Shown here piece by piece: positions 34,997 to 44,572 of a stretch of DNA of 64,000 nt. Below the pieces are notes generated by a model, which had not been told where the DNA came from, searched no databases, and saw only the letters and a list, made by a program, of their open reading frames with translations. The DNA is from Modicisalibacter radicis (GTDB lineage: Bacteria; Pseudomonadota; Gammaproteobacteria; Pseudomonadales; Halomonadaceae): NCBI RefSeq assembly GCF_900961225.1, contig NZ_CAAHFN010000051.1, positions 1-64,000 of the forward strand, read 5' to 3'. The position numbers were made by a program, and so were the translations under genes. The stretch's first letter is position 1. Every line of letters starts with the position of its first letter.

Positions 34997-36652
34997 ATGA
35001 GCCAGCACGCCACTGCGCCTCTCGTTTCCGGTCCGGCCCTGCAGGGGCTGGATGACTACGCCACGGTGACCGATGTCTTCGCGACCTCGGTCAAACGGTT
35101 CGCCGACAAGCCGGCGTTCAGCTGCATGGGCCGGGTGTTGCGTTATCGTGACGTCGACCGCCTGTCGGCGGATTTCGCCGCCTGGATCCAGCACGAGACC
35201 GAACTCGAGCCGGGCGATCGCATCGCCATACAGCTGCCCAACGTACTGCAGTTTCCGGTGGCGGTGTTCGGCGCGCTGCGCGCCGGGCTGGTGGTGGTCA
35301 ACACCAATCCGTTGTATACCGAACGCGAGATGCGCCACCAGTTCGCCGATTCCGGTGCCAAGGCGATCGTGATTCTCGCCAACATGGCCGACAAGCTCGA
35401 AAGGGTGCTCGACAAGACCGAGATTCGCCACGTGGTGGTGACCGAGATCGGCGACCTGCATGGCTTTCCCCAGCGCGCGCTGATCAATTTCGCCGTGCGT
35501 CACATCAAGAAGCTGGTTCCGGCCTATTCGCTGCCCGGTTCGCTGGGCTTTCGCGAAACGCTGGCGCGTGGCGCCAGGCGGCAGTATCGCCCGGTCGAGC
35601 GCGACCGCGAGGACATCGCCGCGCTGCAGTACACCGGCGGTACCACCGGCGTCGCCAAGGGCACCATGCTCACCCATCGCAACCTGGTCGCCAACATGCT
35701 GCAGGCGCGGGCGGTGATCAGCGATGTGCTCGGCGAAGGCTGCGAGACGGTGATCGCGCCGTTGCCGGTCTATCACATCTACACGTTCACGGTGAATTGT
35801 CTGTTTCTGATGGAAACCGGCAATCACAGCGTGCTGATCCCCAACCCGCGGGATATCGACGGCTTCGTCAAGACGCTGCGCAAGATCCGCTTCACCGGCT
35901 TCGTCGGGCTCAACACGCTGTTCAATGCGCTGTGCAATCGCGACGATTTCCGCGCGCTGGACTTTTCCTCGCTCAAGCTGACCATCTCGGGCGGCATGGC
36001 GCTGACCAAGGCCGCGGCCAAGCGCTGGGAGGAGGTTACCGGCTGCCCGGTCGCCGAGGGGTACGGGATGACCGAGACCTCGCCGATCGTCTCGTTCAAC
36101 CCGCCCTCTGCGATCCAGCTGGGCACCATCGGCACGCCGGTGCCGGGCACCTCGGTCAAGGTCATCGACGCCGACGGCAACGACCTGGCGCTGGGCGAGG
36201 CCGGCGAGCTCTGCGTGCAGGGGCCACAGGTCATGAAGGGCTACTGGAATCGCCCCGAGGACACCGCCAGGGCGCTCGATGACCAGGGCTGGGTGCGCAC
36301 CGGCGATATCGCCGTATTGCAGGAAGACGGCTATATCCGCATCGTAGATCGCAAGAAGGACATGATCATCGTCTCCGGCTTCAACGTCTATCCCAACGAG
36401 GTCGAGGACGTCGTTACCGGCCATCCCGATGTCCTGGAGGCGGCGGTGGTCGGCGTTCCCGACGACGACAGCGGCGAGGCGATCAAGCTGTTCGTCGTCG
36501 CCCGCAACGAGTCGCTGGACGCGGCGACCCTGCGTGGCTGGTGCAAGAAGGAACTGGCCGGTTACAAGGTCCCCAAGTTCGTCGAATTTCGTGACGAACT
36601 GCCCAAGACCAATGTCGGCAAGGTGTTGCGTCGCGAGTTGCGCGACTCCTGA
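34997..36652 (+). CDS. fadD: Long-chain-fatty-acid--CoA ligase FadD
   Basis: A 551-residue adenylate-forming enzyme that activates fatty acids to acyl-CoA. The P-loop-like motif YTGGTTGVAKGTMLTH, the A5 motif GYGMTETSP, the hinge/A8 block RTGDIAVLQEDGYIRIVDRKKD in part, and the A10 lysine motif LPKTNVGKVLRREL are all present. ATG 34997 (GGAGA eight bases upstream) is preferred over the GTG at 34940, which lacks a good ribosome-binding site. It is followed by a long hairpin and hrpA. Confidence 0.93.
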   Translation: MSQHATAPLVSGPALQGLDDYATVTDVFATSVKRFADKPAFSCMGRVLRYRDVDRLSADFAAWIQHETELEPGDRIAIQLPNVLQFPVAVFGALRAGLVVVNTNPLYTEREMRHQFADSGAKAIVILANMADKLERVLDKTEIRHVVVTEIGDLHGFPQRALINFAVRHIKKLVPAYSLPGSLGFRETLARGARRQYRPVERDREDIAALQYTGGTTGVAKGTMLTHRNLVANMLQARAVISDVLGEGCETVIAPLPVYHIYTFTVNCLFLMETGNHSVLIPNPRDIDGFVKTLRKIRFTGFVGLNTLFNALCNRDDFRALDFSSLKLTISGGMALTKAAAKRWEEVTGCPVAEGYGMTETSPIVSFNPPSAIQLGTIGTPVPGTSVKVIDADGNDLALGEAGELCVQGPQVMKGYWNRPEDTARALDDQGWVRTGDIAVLQEDGYIRIVDRKKDMIIVSGFNVYPNEVEDVVTGHPDVLEAAVVGVPDDDSGEAIKLFVVARNESLDAATLRGWCKKELAGYKVPKFVEFRDELPKTNVGKVLRRELRDS

Positions 36653-36705
36653 GCGGCAGACACCTGCGGCGATTGGCTCGCGGGTGCAGCAAGGCGATAC
36701 AATAG

Positions 36706-36738
36706 CCGGCCCGCCACGGTACGACCGTGGCGGGCCGG
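36706..36738 (+). terminator. Perfect 15-bp hairpin between fadD and hrpA
   Basis: CCGGCCCGCCACGGT (36706-36720) and its exact complement (36724-36738) are separated by ACG. The following bases TCGTTTATTG give a weak T tract, so this is probably the fadD terminator. TACAAT (36698-36703) with TTGGCT (36673-36678, 19-bp spacer) could be an hrpA promoter whose transcript would start inside the stem. Confidence 0.65.
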
Positions 36739-36765
36739 TCGTTTATTGAATTCAGCGAGGACGAT

Positions 36766-39700
36766 TTGCGCGCTACCGCTTCGAATCCCGATGCTCTGAG
36801 GGCCCTGGACAGTCGCCAGGCCCAACTCGACGTATGCCTGTTGCGCGACGCTCGCGATCAGGGTCGCCGGCTGGCCAAACTGCGCCAGCGGGCCAAGGCC
36901 GGCAAACCGGTCGATCATGCATTGCAGCAGATCGACTCGCGTCTGTCGAAATCACAGGCGCTGCTCGAAAAGCGCCGGGCGCAGCCGGTGACGCTGAACT
37001 ACCCCGAGTCGTTGCCGGTCGCCGAGAAGCGCGAGGATATCCTCGCCGCGCTGCGCGAGCATCAGATCGTGGTGGTCGCCGGCGAAACCGGCTCGGGCAA
37101 GACGACGCAGTTGCCCAAGCTGTGCCTGGAGCTGGGCCTGGGGCGGCGTGGGCTGATCGGCCATACCCAGCCGCGGCGGCTGGCGGCGCGCTCGGTGGCC
37201 ACGCGTCTCGCCGAAGAGCTAGAGGTGCCGCTCGGCGCCCAGGTCGGCTATCAGGTGCGCTTCACCGACCAGACCAACGATGCCACGCTGGTCAAGCTGA
37301 TGACCGACGGCATCCTGCTGGCCGAAACCCAGAACGACCCCGATCTCGAGCGCTACGAGGCGATCATCATCGATGAGGCCCACGAGCGCAGCCTCAACAT
37401 CGATTTCCTGCTCGGCTATCTCAAGCGGCTGACTCAGCGGCGTCCGGATCTCAAGGTGATCATCACCTCGGCGACCATCGACGTCGAACGCTTCTCGCGC
37501 CATTTCGCCCAGCCTGCTGCGCAGGGTGAAGGTGGCGAGCCGCGTCCCGCGCCGGTGGTCCAGGTCTCGGGGCGTACCTACCCGGTCGAATTGCATTACC
37601 GGCCGCTGGTGCGTGACGCCGACGACGAGGAGGATCGCACCCTGCAGGAAGGTATTCTGCACGCGGTGGAGGAGATCGAGGCCATCGAGCGCGACAAGCG
37701 CTGGTTCAGTGGCCCGCGCGACGTGTTGATCTTCCTGCCCGGTGAGCGCGAGATCCGCGAGACCGCCGATACGCTGCGCCGCGCCGATCTGCGGGGCACC
37801 GAGATCTTGCCGCTCTACGCGCGGCTCTCCAACACCGAGCAGAACCGGGTTTTCCAGAGCCATGCCGGGCGGCGCATCGTACTCGCCACCAACGTTGCCG
37901 AGACCTCGCTGACGGTGCCCGGGATCCGCTACGTGATCGACCCGGGGCTGGTGCGCATCAGCCGCTACAGCTACCGCGCCAAGATTCAGCGGCTGCCGAT
38001 CGAGCCGGTCAGCCAGGCCAGCGCCGACCAGCGCAAGGGCCGCTGCGGGCGTATCGCCGAAGGTGTGTGCATCCGCCTCTACAGCGAGGACGACTATTTC
38101 GCCCGGCCGGCCTACACCGAGCCCGAAATCCAGCGGACCAACCTGGCCTCGGTGATCCTGTCGATGCTTTCGCTCAGGCTCGGCGACATAGAAGCCTTCC
38201 CGTTCGTCGATCCGCCGGACTCGCGTTTCGTCAAGGATGGCTTCCGGCTGCTTTTCGAACTCGGTGCGGTCGACGAGGGCAACCGCCTGTCACCGCTCGG
38301 CCGGCGGCTGGCGCGACTGCCCATCGACCCGCGCCTGGCGCGCATGGTGCTGGCCGCCGCCGAGCAGGACTGCCTGCGCGACGTGCTGGTGGTGGTCAGT
38401 GCATTGTCGATCCAGGACCCGCGCGAGCGGCCGGCCGACAAGCGCCAGGCCGCCGATCAGAAGCATCAGCAATGGAACGATCCCGAGTCCGACTTCGCCG
38501 CCTGGCTCAACCTGTGGAACGGTTTCGAGTCGGCCCGCGAGGCGCTCTCGGGCAACCAGTTGCGGCGCTGGTGTCGCGAGCAGTATCTCAACTACCTGCG
38601 GCTGCGCGAGTGGCATGACACCTTCAGGCAACTGCGTCAGCTACTGCGCGACATGGATATACACGTGCCGGCCGCCGCGCCGGTCGCTCGCGCCGCTGAC
38701 CAGACCGACGACGAGGCGGGCGGATCTTCTACACGCGAAGCTGTGCGCCGGCAGCAGGCGCCCTTCCATCAGGCGCTGCTCAGCGGCCTGCTCTCGAACA
38801 TCGGCCAGCTCACCGAGAACCGCGAATACCTCGGCGCGCGCAACCGCAAGTTCTGGATTCACCCCGGCTCGGGGCTGGCCAGGAAGTCGCCGAAATGGGT
38901 GATGGCCGGCGAGCTGGTCGAGACCTCGAAGCTATACGCCCGGGACGTGGCGCGCGTCCAGCCGGAATGGATCGAGCCGCTCGCGGGCCACCTGGTCAAG
39001 CGCAGCTACAGTGAGCCGCACTGGGAGATGAAGCGCGCCCAGGTGGTGGCCTTCGAGCAGGTCACCCTGTTCGGCCTGCCGATCGTCGCCCGGCGCAAGG
39101 TCCATTACGGGCCCATCGCCCCCGCCGAGGCCCGCGAGCTGTTCATCCGCCGTGCGCTGGTCGAGGGCGAATACCGTACCCAGGCGGCATTCTTCGCCCA
39201 CAACCGGGCATTGATCGACGAAGTCGAGGATCTGGAGGACAGGGCGCGAAAGCGTGATATTCTGGTGGATGAGGAAACGCTGTTCGCTTTCTACGATCAG
39301 CGCTTGCCGAGCGACATCGTCAACGGCAAGGGTTTCGAGCACTGGCGGCGCCAGGCGGAGCGCGACGACCCGAGCGTGCTCAAGCTCGACAAGGCCAGCC
39401 TGATGGCCCGCCAGGCCGACGAGGTCAGCGAGGAGCAATACCCGGACACGCTGACCCTCAAGGGCGTGCGCTATCCGTTGAGTTACCATTTCGCACCGGG
39501 CGCCGAGGATGACGGAGTGACCCTGACCGTACCCGCCGCGATGCTTTCGCAACTGCCGCGCCAGCGCCTCGAGTGGCTGGTGCCGGGGCTGCTGCGCGAG
39601 AAGTGCATCGCACTGCTCAAGTCGCTGCCCAAGTCGGTGCGCCGTCAGGTGGTGCCGATCCCCGATTGGGTGGACGCCGCGCTCGAGACGCTATCGCCCG

Positions 39701-40818
39701 ACGATGTGCCGTTGAGCGAGGCGCTCGGCGAGTTCCTGCGCCTCAAGACCGGGCTGCGCCTGGCCCCCGAGGATTGGCGCAGCGATCAGCTCGAGCCGCA
39801 CCTGGTGATGAACCTGCGGGTGGTCGACCATGAAGGCAACGAGCTGGGCCAGGGCCGCGATCCGCTGGCGCTCGAGCGGCGTTTCGCCGCGGCCGCCAAC
39901 GCCGGCGCCCAGGCCCTGGACGCGGCCGGCGACACGCGCCAGGCGGTCGATGACCTGCCCGAGACGCCGCTGGCCGAGTCGCGCAGCACGACCCAGGCGG
40001 GCATCCGGGTCGCCGCCTACCCGGCACTGGTCGAGCAGGGCGACGCCGAATCGAGCGCCACGCTGGCGGTGGAGCTCTTCGATCATCCGGCCAAGGCCCA
40101 CGAGGCGCATCGTCACGGCATCAAGCGCCTGGCGATGCAGCGCCTGCCCGACCAGGTCAAGGCGCTCAAGCGCCTGCCGGGGCTCGAGCGCTGTGCGCTG
40201 CTGTTCGCCAAGGTCGGCAGCAAGGCGCAGCTCGCCGACGATCTGGTGGCGGCGGTGTTTCTGCACGAGATCGCCTTCGACCCGCTGCCCCGCTCGCGCC
40301 AGGCGCTGAGCGAGCGGATCGACGAGCGCCGCGGCGAACTGCTGGCCCATGGCGAAGGCCTGGTGACGACGCTGCAGCGCGCCCTCGAGGGCCATCTGGC
40401 AGTGACGCAGGCGCTGAAAGGCAACCTGAGCCTGTCGCTGGCACTGGTCTACAGCGACCTCAAGGCACAGATGCAGCGGCTGGTCCATCCCGGCTTCATC
40501 AGCGAGGCTGGTGAATGGCTCCAGGAGTACCCACGCTACATGGAGGCGGCGCGTATCCGTCTCGAGAAGGCGCCGCGCGAACGCATGCGCGATCAGATGT
40601 TGATGCAGGAGGCCCAGGACTTCGAGACCCGGCTGGCCAACCGCCGCCAGGCCGAGGGCCGCGATGGCTGGGAGGATCCGGCACTGGCCGAGTTCGCCTG
40701 GTGGATCGAAGAGCTGCGTGTCTCGCTGTTCGCTCAGCAACTGGGCACGCGCATGCCGGTGTCCGCCAAGCGTCTCGAACGCCGCTGGGCCGAGATCACC
40801 GGTCGCCGTGAGGCCTGA
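36766..40818 (+). CDS. hrpA: ATP-dependent RNA helicase HrpA
   Basis: A DEAH-box helicase of about 1350 residues (E. coli HrpA is 1300). The helicase core holds GETGSGKTTQLPK (motif I), DEAHERSLN (motif II), SATID (motif III), ATNVAETSLTVPGIRYVID (motif V) and QRKGRCGRIAEG (motif VI). HA2, OB-fold and the long HrpA-specific C-terminal DUF3418 region follow. The frame opens at GTG 36727, but that codon lies in the terminator hairpin. TTG 36766, preceded by GCGAGGA, is preferred although the spacing is short, so the start remains uncertain. HrpA acts in rescue of stalled or collided ribosomes. Confidence 0.92.
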   Translation: MRATASNPDALRALDSRQAQLDVCLLRDARDQGRRLAKLRQRAKAGKPVDHALQQIDSRLSKSQALLEKRRAQPVTLNYPESLPVAEKREDILAALREHQIVVVAGETGSGKTTQLPKLCLELGLGRRGLIGHTQPRRLAARSVATRLAEELEVPLGAQVGYQVRFTDQTNDATLVKLMTDGILLAETQNDPDLERYEAIIIDEAHERSLNIDFLLGYLKRLTQRRPDLKVIITSATIDVERFSRHFAQPAAQGEGGEPRPAPVVQVSGRTYPVELHYRPLVRDADDEEDRTLQEGILHAVEEIEAIERDKRWFSGPRDVLIFLPGEREIRETADTLRRADLRGTEILPLYARLSNTEQNRVFQSHAGRRIVLATNVAETSLTVPGIRYVIDPGLVRISRYSYRAKIQRLPIEPVSQASADQRKGRCGRIAEGVCIRLYSEDDYFARPAYTEPEIQRTNLASVILSMLSLRLGDIEAFPFVDPPDSRFVKDGFRLLFELGAVDEGNRLSPLGRRLARLPIDPRLARMVLAAAEQDCLRDVLVVVSALSIQDPRERPADKRQAADQKHQQWNDPESDFAAWLNLWNGFESAREALSGNQLRRWCREQYLNYLRLREWHDTFRQLRQLLRDMDIHVPAAAPVARAADQTDDEAGGSSTREAVRRQQAPFHQALLSGLLSNIGQLTENREYLGARNRKFWIHPGSGLARKSPKWVMAGELVETSKLYARDVARVQPEWIEPLAGHLVKRSYSEPHWEMKRAQVVAFEQVTLFGLPIVARRKVHYGPIAPAEARELFIRRALVEGEYRTQAAFFAHNRALIDEVEDLEDRARKRDILVDEETLFAFYDQRLPSDIVNGKGFEHWRRQAERDDPSVLKLDKASLMARQADEVSEEQYPDTLTLKGVRYPLSYHFAPGAEDDGVTLTVPAAMLSQLPRQRLEWLVPGLLREKCIALLKSLPKSVRRQVVPIPDWVDAALETLSPDDVPLSEALGEFLRLKTGLRLAPEDWRSDQLEPHLVMNLRVVDHEGNELGQGRDPLALERRFAAAANAGAQALDAAGDTRQAVDDLPETPLAESRSTTQAGIRVAAYPALVEQGDAESSATLAVELFDHPAKAHEAHRHGIKRLAMQRLPDQVKALKRLPGLERCALLFAKVGSKAQLADDLVAAVFLHEIAFDPLPRSRQALSERIDERRGELLAHGEGLVTTLQRALEGHLAVTQALKGNLSLSLALVYSDLKAQMQRLVHPGFISEAGEWLQEYPRYMEAARIRLEKAPRERMRDQMLMQEAQDFETRLANRRQAEGRDGWEDPALAEFAWWIEELRVSLFAQQLGTRMPVSAKRLERRWAEITGRREA

Positions 40819-40865
40819 ATGCCCAAATCGACGAGAAGCGGCTCAGCCGCCGTGAGGAGAACGCC

Positions 40866-41990
40866 ATGACACACGCCGTCATCACCGGCACAGGCCTGTA
40901 CACGCCGCCCCACGCCATCGGCAACGAGGCACTGGTGGCGGCCTTCAACAGTTGGGTGGATGCCGAGAACCGGCGCCACGCCGAGGCCATCGAGCGGGGC
41001 GAGCGCGAGCCGCTGGCCTATTCGAGCAGTGAGTTCATCGTCAAGGCGTCGGGCATTCACAGCCGTTACGTGCTCGATGCCGACGGCATCCTCGATCCCG
41101 AGCGGATGCGCCCGCGTCTCGACGAGCGGCCCGACGAGGCCCATTCGATCCAGTGCGAGATGGGCCTGGCGGCAAGCCGCGAGGCGCTCGAGCGGGCCGG
41201 GATCGGGGCCCACGAGGTCGACCTGGTGATCGTCGCCTGCTCGAACCTGGAGCGTGCCTATCCGGCGGTCGCGGTGGAGCTGCAGGCCGCGCTCGGCGCG
41301 AGTGGCCACGCCTTCGACATGAACGTGGCCTGCAGTTCGGCGACCTTCGCCATCGACGTGGCCGCCAACGCGGTGCGCAGCGGCGGCGCCAGGCGCGCGC
41401 TGGTGGTCAGCCCGGAGATCTGCTCGGCGCATCTCAACTTTCGCGATCGCGACAGCCACTTCATCTTCGGCGATGCCTGCACCGCGCTGGTGATCGAGGC
41501 CGACGATGTCGCTCGCGCCGATTCACGGTTCGCGATTCTCGGCAGCAAGCTGACCACCCGCTACTCCAACGCCATTCGCAACAATGCGGGGTTTCTCAAC
41601 CGCATCACCGACAGCGATCCGCTGGCGGGCGACAAGCTCTTCGTGCAGGAGGGCCGGCGAGTCTTCAAGGAGGTCTGTCCGCTGGTCGCGCAGTTGATTG
41701 CCGATCACCTCGCCGAACTGGAGCTTGCCGCCGGTGAGCTGTCGCGACTCTGGCTGCACCAGGCCAATCGCCACATGAACGACATGATCGCCCGCCGCGT
41801 GCTGGGTCGCGATCCGGGCATCGAAGAAGCTCCGGTGATACTCGACCGCTACGCCAATACCAGTTCGGCGGGCTCGATCATCGCCTTTCACCTGCATCGC
41901 GACGACCTCCCGGCCGGCGCGTTGGGGGTGGTGTGTTCCTTTGGAGCCGGATACAGTGCCGGCAGCATCATGTTACGGAAGGTGAGCTGA
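40866..41990 (+). CDS. Beta-ketoacyl-ACP synthase III-like protein
   Basis: A 374-residue condensing enzyme of the FabH type. The triad is Cys156 (NVACSSATFA), His298 (WLHQANRHMND) and Asn331 (YANTSSAGSI). It is longer than classical FabH (about 320) because of an insertion around residues 30-90, as in the PA3286-type enzymes of Pseudomonas that start fatty-acid synthesis from medium-chain acyl-CoA. The primer is not known here. GAGGAGAACGCC precedes the ATG. Its stop overlaps the mlaA start (TGATG), tying it to lipid-envelope genes. Confidence 0.87.
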   Translation: MTHAVITGTGLYTPPHAIGNEALVAAFNSWVDAENRRHAEAIERGEREPLAYSSSEFIVKASGIHSRYVLDADGILDPERMRPRLDERPDEAHSIQCEMGLAASREALERAGIGAHEVDLVIVACSNLERAYPAVAVELQAALGASGHAFDMNVACSSATFAIDVAANAVRSGGARRALVVSPEICSAHLNFRDRDSHFIFGDACTALVIEADDVARADSRFAILGSKLTTRYSNAIRNNAGFLNRITDSDPLAGDKLFVQEGRRVFKEVCPLVAQLIADHLAELELAAGELSRLWLHQANRHMNDMIARRVLGRDPGIEEAPVILDRYANTSSAGSIIAFHLHRDDLPAGALGVVCSFGAGYSAGSIMLRKVS

Positions 41991-42730
41991 TGGAAAAGCT
42001 AGGTAAGGGAATTCTGGGACTCGTCGCCGCGACCACGCTCGCCGGCTGTGCCAGCCATTCGCCGCAGGCCGCCAACCCGGCGGACCCGTGGGAAGGTTTC
42101 AACCGTCGCGTCTTCGCCTTCAACGAGACCCTCGACCGTTACGCGCTCAAGCCCGCCGCCCAGGGCTACGATTTCGTCACGCCGCAGCCGGTGCAGGACG
42201 GCGTCGGCAATTTCTTCAGCAATCTCGATGAGCTGCGCACGATCCTCAATAGTGCGCTGCAATGGAAATGGGCCAACGCCGGGGTCGCTTCGGGACGTTT
42301 TCTGGTCAACACCACGCTGGGGCTGGGCGGGGTGCTCGATCCGGCCACCGAGCTGGGCTGGAACGTACAGGAAGAGGACTTCGGCCAGACGCTGGCGGCC
42401 TGGGGCGTGGGCGAGGGGCCCTACGTGGTCCTGCCGCTGCTGGGCGGGCGCACCCTGCGCCATGCCGGCGGGCTCCCGGCGGACTGGTACACCGATCCGG
42501 TGACCCACGTCGAGGATGACGCCACCCGCTATGGTCTGCGCGGTCTCGAGCTGGTCGACTACCGGGCCAGCGTGCTCGACCAGGAACAGCTGATCCAGGG
42601 CGATCGTTACAGTTTCCTGCGCGATACCTACCTGCAGCAGCGACGCTTCAAGGTCAACGACGGTGAACAGGGCCGCGACAGCTTCGCCGATGACGACTTC
42701 GATTTCGATGCGGATGATTTCGCAGAGTGA
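41990..42730 (+). CDS. mlaA: MlaA (VacJ) outer-membrane lipoprotein
   Basis: A 246-residue lipoprotein of the Mla system, which removes phospholipids from the outer leaflet of the outer membrane. The lipobox TLAGC places the lipidated Cys at residue 20. The core motifs DPWEGFNRRVFAFNE, GWNVQEEDFGQTLAAWGVGEGPYVVLPLLG in part, and GDRYSFLRDTYLQ match the family. An acidic C-terminal tail (DDDFDFDADDFAE) ends the protein. ATG 41990 overlaps the upstream stop. The mlaFEDCB transporter is not in the window. Confidence 0.93.
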   Translation: MEKLGKGILGLVAATTLAGCASHSPQAANPADPWEGFNRRVFAFNETLDRYALKPAAQGYDFVTPQPVQDGVGNFFSNLDELRTILNSALQWKWANAGVASGRFLVNTTLGLGGVLDPATELGWNVQEEDFGQTLAAWGVGEGPYVVLPLLGGRTLRHAGGLPADWYTDPVTHVEDDATRYGLRGLELVDYRASVLDQEQLIQGDRYSFLRDTYLQQRRFKVNDGEQGRDSFADDDFDFDADDFAE

Positions 42731-42742
42731 GAACCGGACTCC

Positions 42743-43918
42743 ATGGTCAAGTCCCGTACGCTGATCGGTCTCCTCGACCGCCCCGGTGAGGCGCGTGATG
42801 CGCTGGCCGCGGTGCTCGGCCTGGGTGCCCACGCGGTGGCCGTCGGCGAGGGCGTCGACGAACTGCCCGAAGAGGTCGTCCTGATCGTCGCCCACGTCCG
42901 CGCCGTGGGCAGCGACGACTGGCCGGTACTGGCGCGCCGGTTGCCGACGATCGTGGTCACCGAGACCCGCCTCGACGACGACCTGTTGCCGGCGGTCGAT
43001 GCCGGGCTGGTCGACTATCTGGTCGAGCCGCTGCGCCATGCCGAGGTGCTCAGGCGGCTGGTGGCTCGGGCTCTGGAGCATCAGCAACTTGCCGAGGCGC
43101 ATGCCCGCGACCGCGCTCGGCTGGCCGAGCTCAACGAGAACCTGGAAACTCACCTGGCGCTGCTGCGCCTCGACCAGCAGGCCGGCTGGCACATCCAGCG
43201 CAAGATGCTGCCGCCGCAGCCGCTGACGATCAATGGCGTGGTCTGTGACTACTGGTTGGCGCCATCGCTCTATTTGTCGGGGGATTTCCTCGATTATCAG
43301 CGATTCGACGCGCATTACAGCGTGTTCTACTTCGCCGATGTCTCGGGGCACGGCGCCTCGTCGGCCTTCGTCACGGTCCTGCTGCGCTATCTGTGCAACC
43401 GCTGGTTGAGCGAATGGGACGGTCGTCAGCCGGAGGCGCTTGCGCCGCGCTGGCTGGCGCAGCTCAATCGCGAACTGCTCGACACTGGTATCGGCAAGCA
43501 CATGACGCTGTTCGTCGGGGTGATCGACCATGACCAGCGTGTGCTGCACTATTCGCTGGGCGCGCAGCTACCGATGCCGCTGCTGGTCGACAGGAGCCTG
43601 GGCGCGGTCGCGGTACTCGAGGGCGAGGGCATGCCGGTGGGGTTGTTCCCGAACATCGACTATCCCGCCTATCGGGTGTCGCTGCCGGCGAACTTTCGCC
43701 TGTGGCTGTGTTCCGACGGGGTGTTGGAAGGCCTGCCGGGCGAGACCCTGACGGCGCGACTCGACGATCTCAAGCGACGCATCGTCGCCAACGACGACCT
43801 GGCCACCCTGCGCGCCGCCCTGACGGCGGGCGAGGAGGGGGCCACCACGGGCGGCGAAGAACCACCGGACGACCTGACTATTATGACGCTGAGCGGATTC
43901 GATCATGACGACGCATGA
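42743..43918 (+). CDS. RssB-like protein: degenerate receiver plus PP2C phosphatase
   Basis: A 391-residue two-domain protein. The N-terminal CheY-like domain is degenerate: the expected acceptor position reads LIVAHVRAVG without Asp, and the usual KP pair is replaced by EP (DYLVEPL). A coiled linker (about 105-145) leads to a SpoIIE/PP2C-type serine phosphatase domain (SGDFLDYQ, FYFADVSGHGASSAFVTVLL, LWLCSDGVLEG, PPDDLTIMTL). It probably dephosphorylates the STAS protein encoded next, with which it overlaps by 14 bases. In Pseudomonas the order mlaA, rssB, anti-sigma-antagonist gene is similar as I recall. Confidence 0.85.
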   Translation: MVKSRTLIGLLDRPGEARDALAAVLGLGAHAVAVGEGVDELPEEVVLIVAHVRAVGSDDWPVLARRLPTIVVTETRLDDDLLPAVDAGLVDYLVEPLRHAEVLRRLVARALEHQQLAEAHARDRARLAELNENLETHLALLRLDQQAGWHIQRKMLPPQPLTINGVVCDYWLAPSLYLSGDFLDYQRFDAHYSVFYFADVSGHGASSAFVTVLLRYLCNRWLSEWDGRQPEALAPRWLAQLNRELLDTGIGKHMTLFVGVIDHDQRVLHYSLGAQLPMPLLVDRSLGAVAVLEGEGMPVGLFPNIDYPAYRVSLPANFRLWLCSDGVLEGLPGETLTARLDDLKRRIVANDDLATLRAALTAGEEGATTGGEEPPDDLTIMTLSGFDHDDA

Positions 43919-44411
43919 CGGGCGACTGAAGGCGGCATTCGATGCCGGCGTGTTCGTGCTCAAGTTGTGCGGAGACGTTCGCCTGACCCTGTGCGCCACG
44001 CTGGACAACGAAGCCCAGCGGCTGGCCGACATGCCGGGCCTGAGGACGGTGATCGTCGATCTGCGCGAGGCGACCAACGTCGACTCCACGGCACTGGGCT
44101 TTCTGGCCAAGGTCGCCCTGGCGGTCAAGGGGCGGCTCGACCATCCACCGACCATCGTCGTCGACCATCCCGACGTGCGCCGGATGCTCGACGTGATGGG
44201 CTTCTCGCGCTATTTCACGCTGGTCCACGCACCGATCGCCGAGCCGGGCGGGCTGGCCGAGTTGCCGGCGGTGCAGGCCGACGAGGAGGGCCTGCAGGAG
44301 CGCATCCTCGAGGCGCACCGCATCCTGATGCGCATGAACGAGCACAATCGCGAGGAGTTCCAGCCGCTGGTCGATCTGCTCGAGGCCCAGCAGCAGCGCA
44401 ACGATTCCTGA
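43905..44411 (+). CDS. STAS-domain anti-sigma factor antagonist, RssC/HsbA-like
   Basis: A 168-residue protein with an N-terminal STAS domain (FVLKLCGDVRLTLCATLDNE in part, VIVDLREATNVDSTALGFLA), with Ser61 in the phosphorylatable NVDSTALG position. A C-terminal helical extension (residues 120-168) follows, as in HsbA/RssC. Overlap with the PP2C gene marks a partner-switching pair. The anti-sigma kinase or target is not in the window; RpoS or FlgM control is known for pseudomonad homologues. Confidence 0.85.
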   Translation: MTTHDGRLKAAFDAGVFVLKLCGDVRLTLCATLDNEAQRLADMPGLRTVIVDLREATNVDSTALGFLAKVALAVKGRLDHPPTIVVDHPDVRRMLDVMGFSRYFTLVHAPIAEPGGLAELPAVQADEEGLQERILEAHRILMRMNEHNREEFQPLVDLLEAQQQRNDS

Positions 44412-44572
44412 CGTCCCCGCCTTGCCCTTTATACGCCGGGGCGTTGCCCGGCGGTCGACGGTGTGCCTCGCCTGCCGGGGCGGTCCCGACTGGTCGATCA
44501 ATACCTGCTACCATTAGCGGCCTATTGGGATTCCTTCCGGCTTTCAGCCTCGGGATAGTGATAAGGAGCGTT

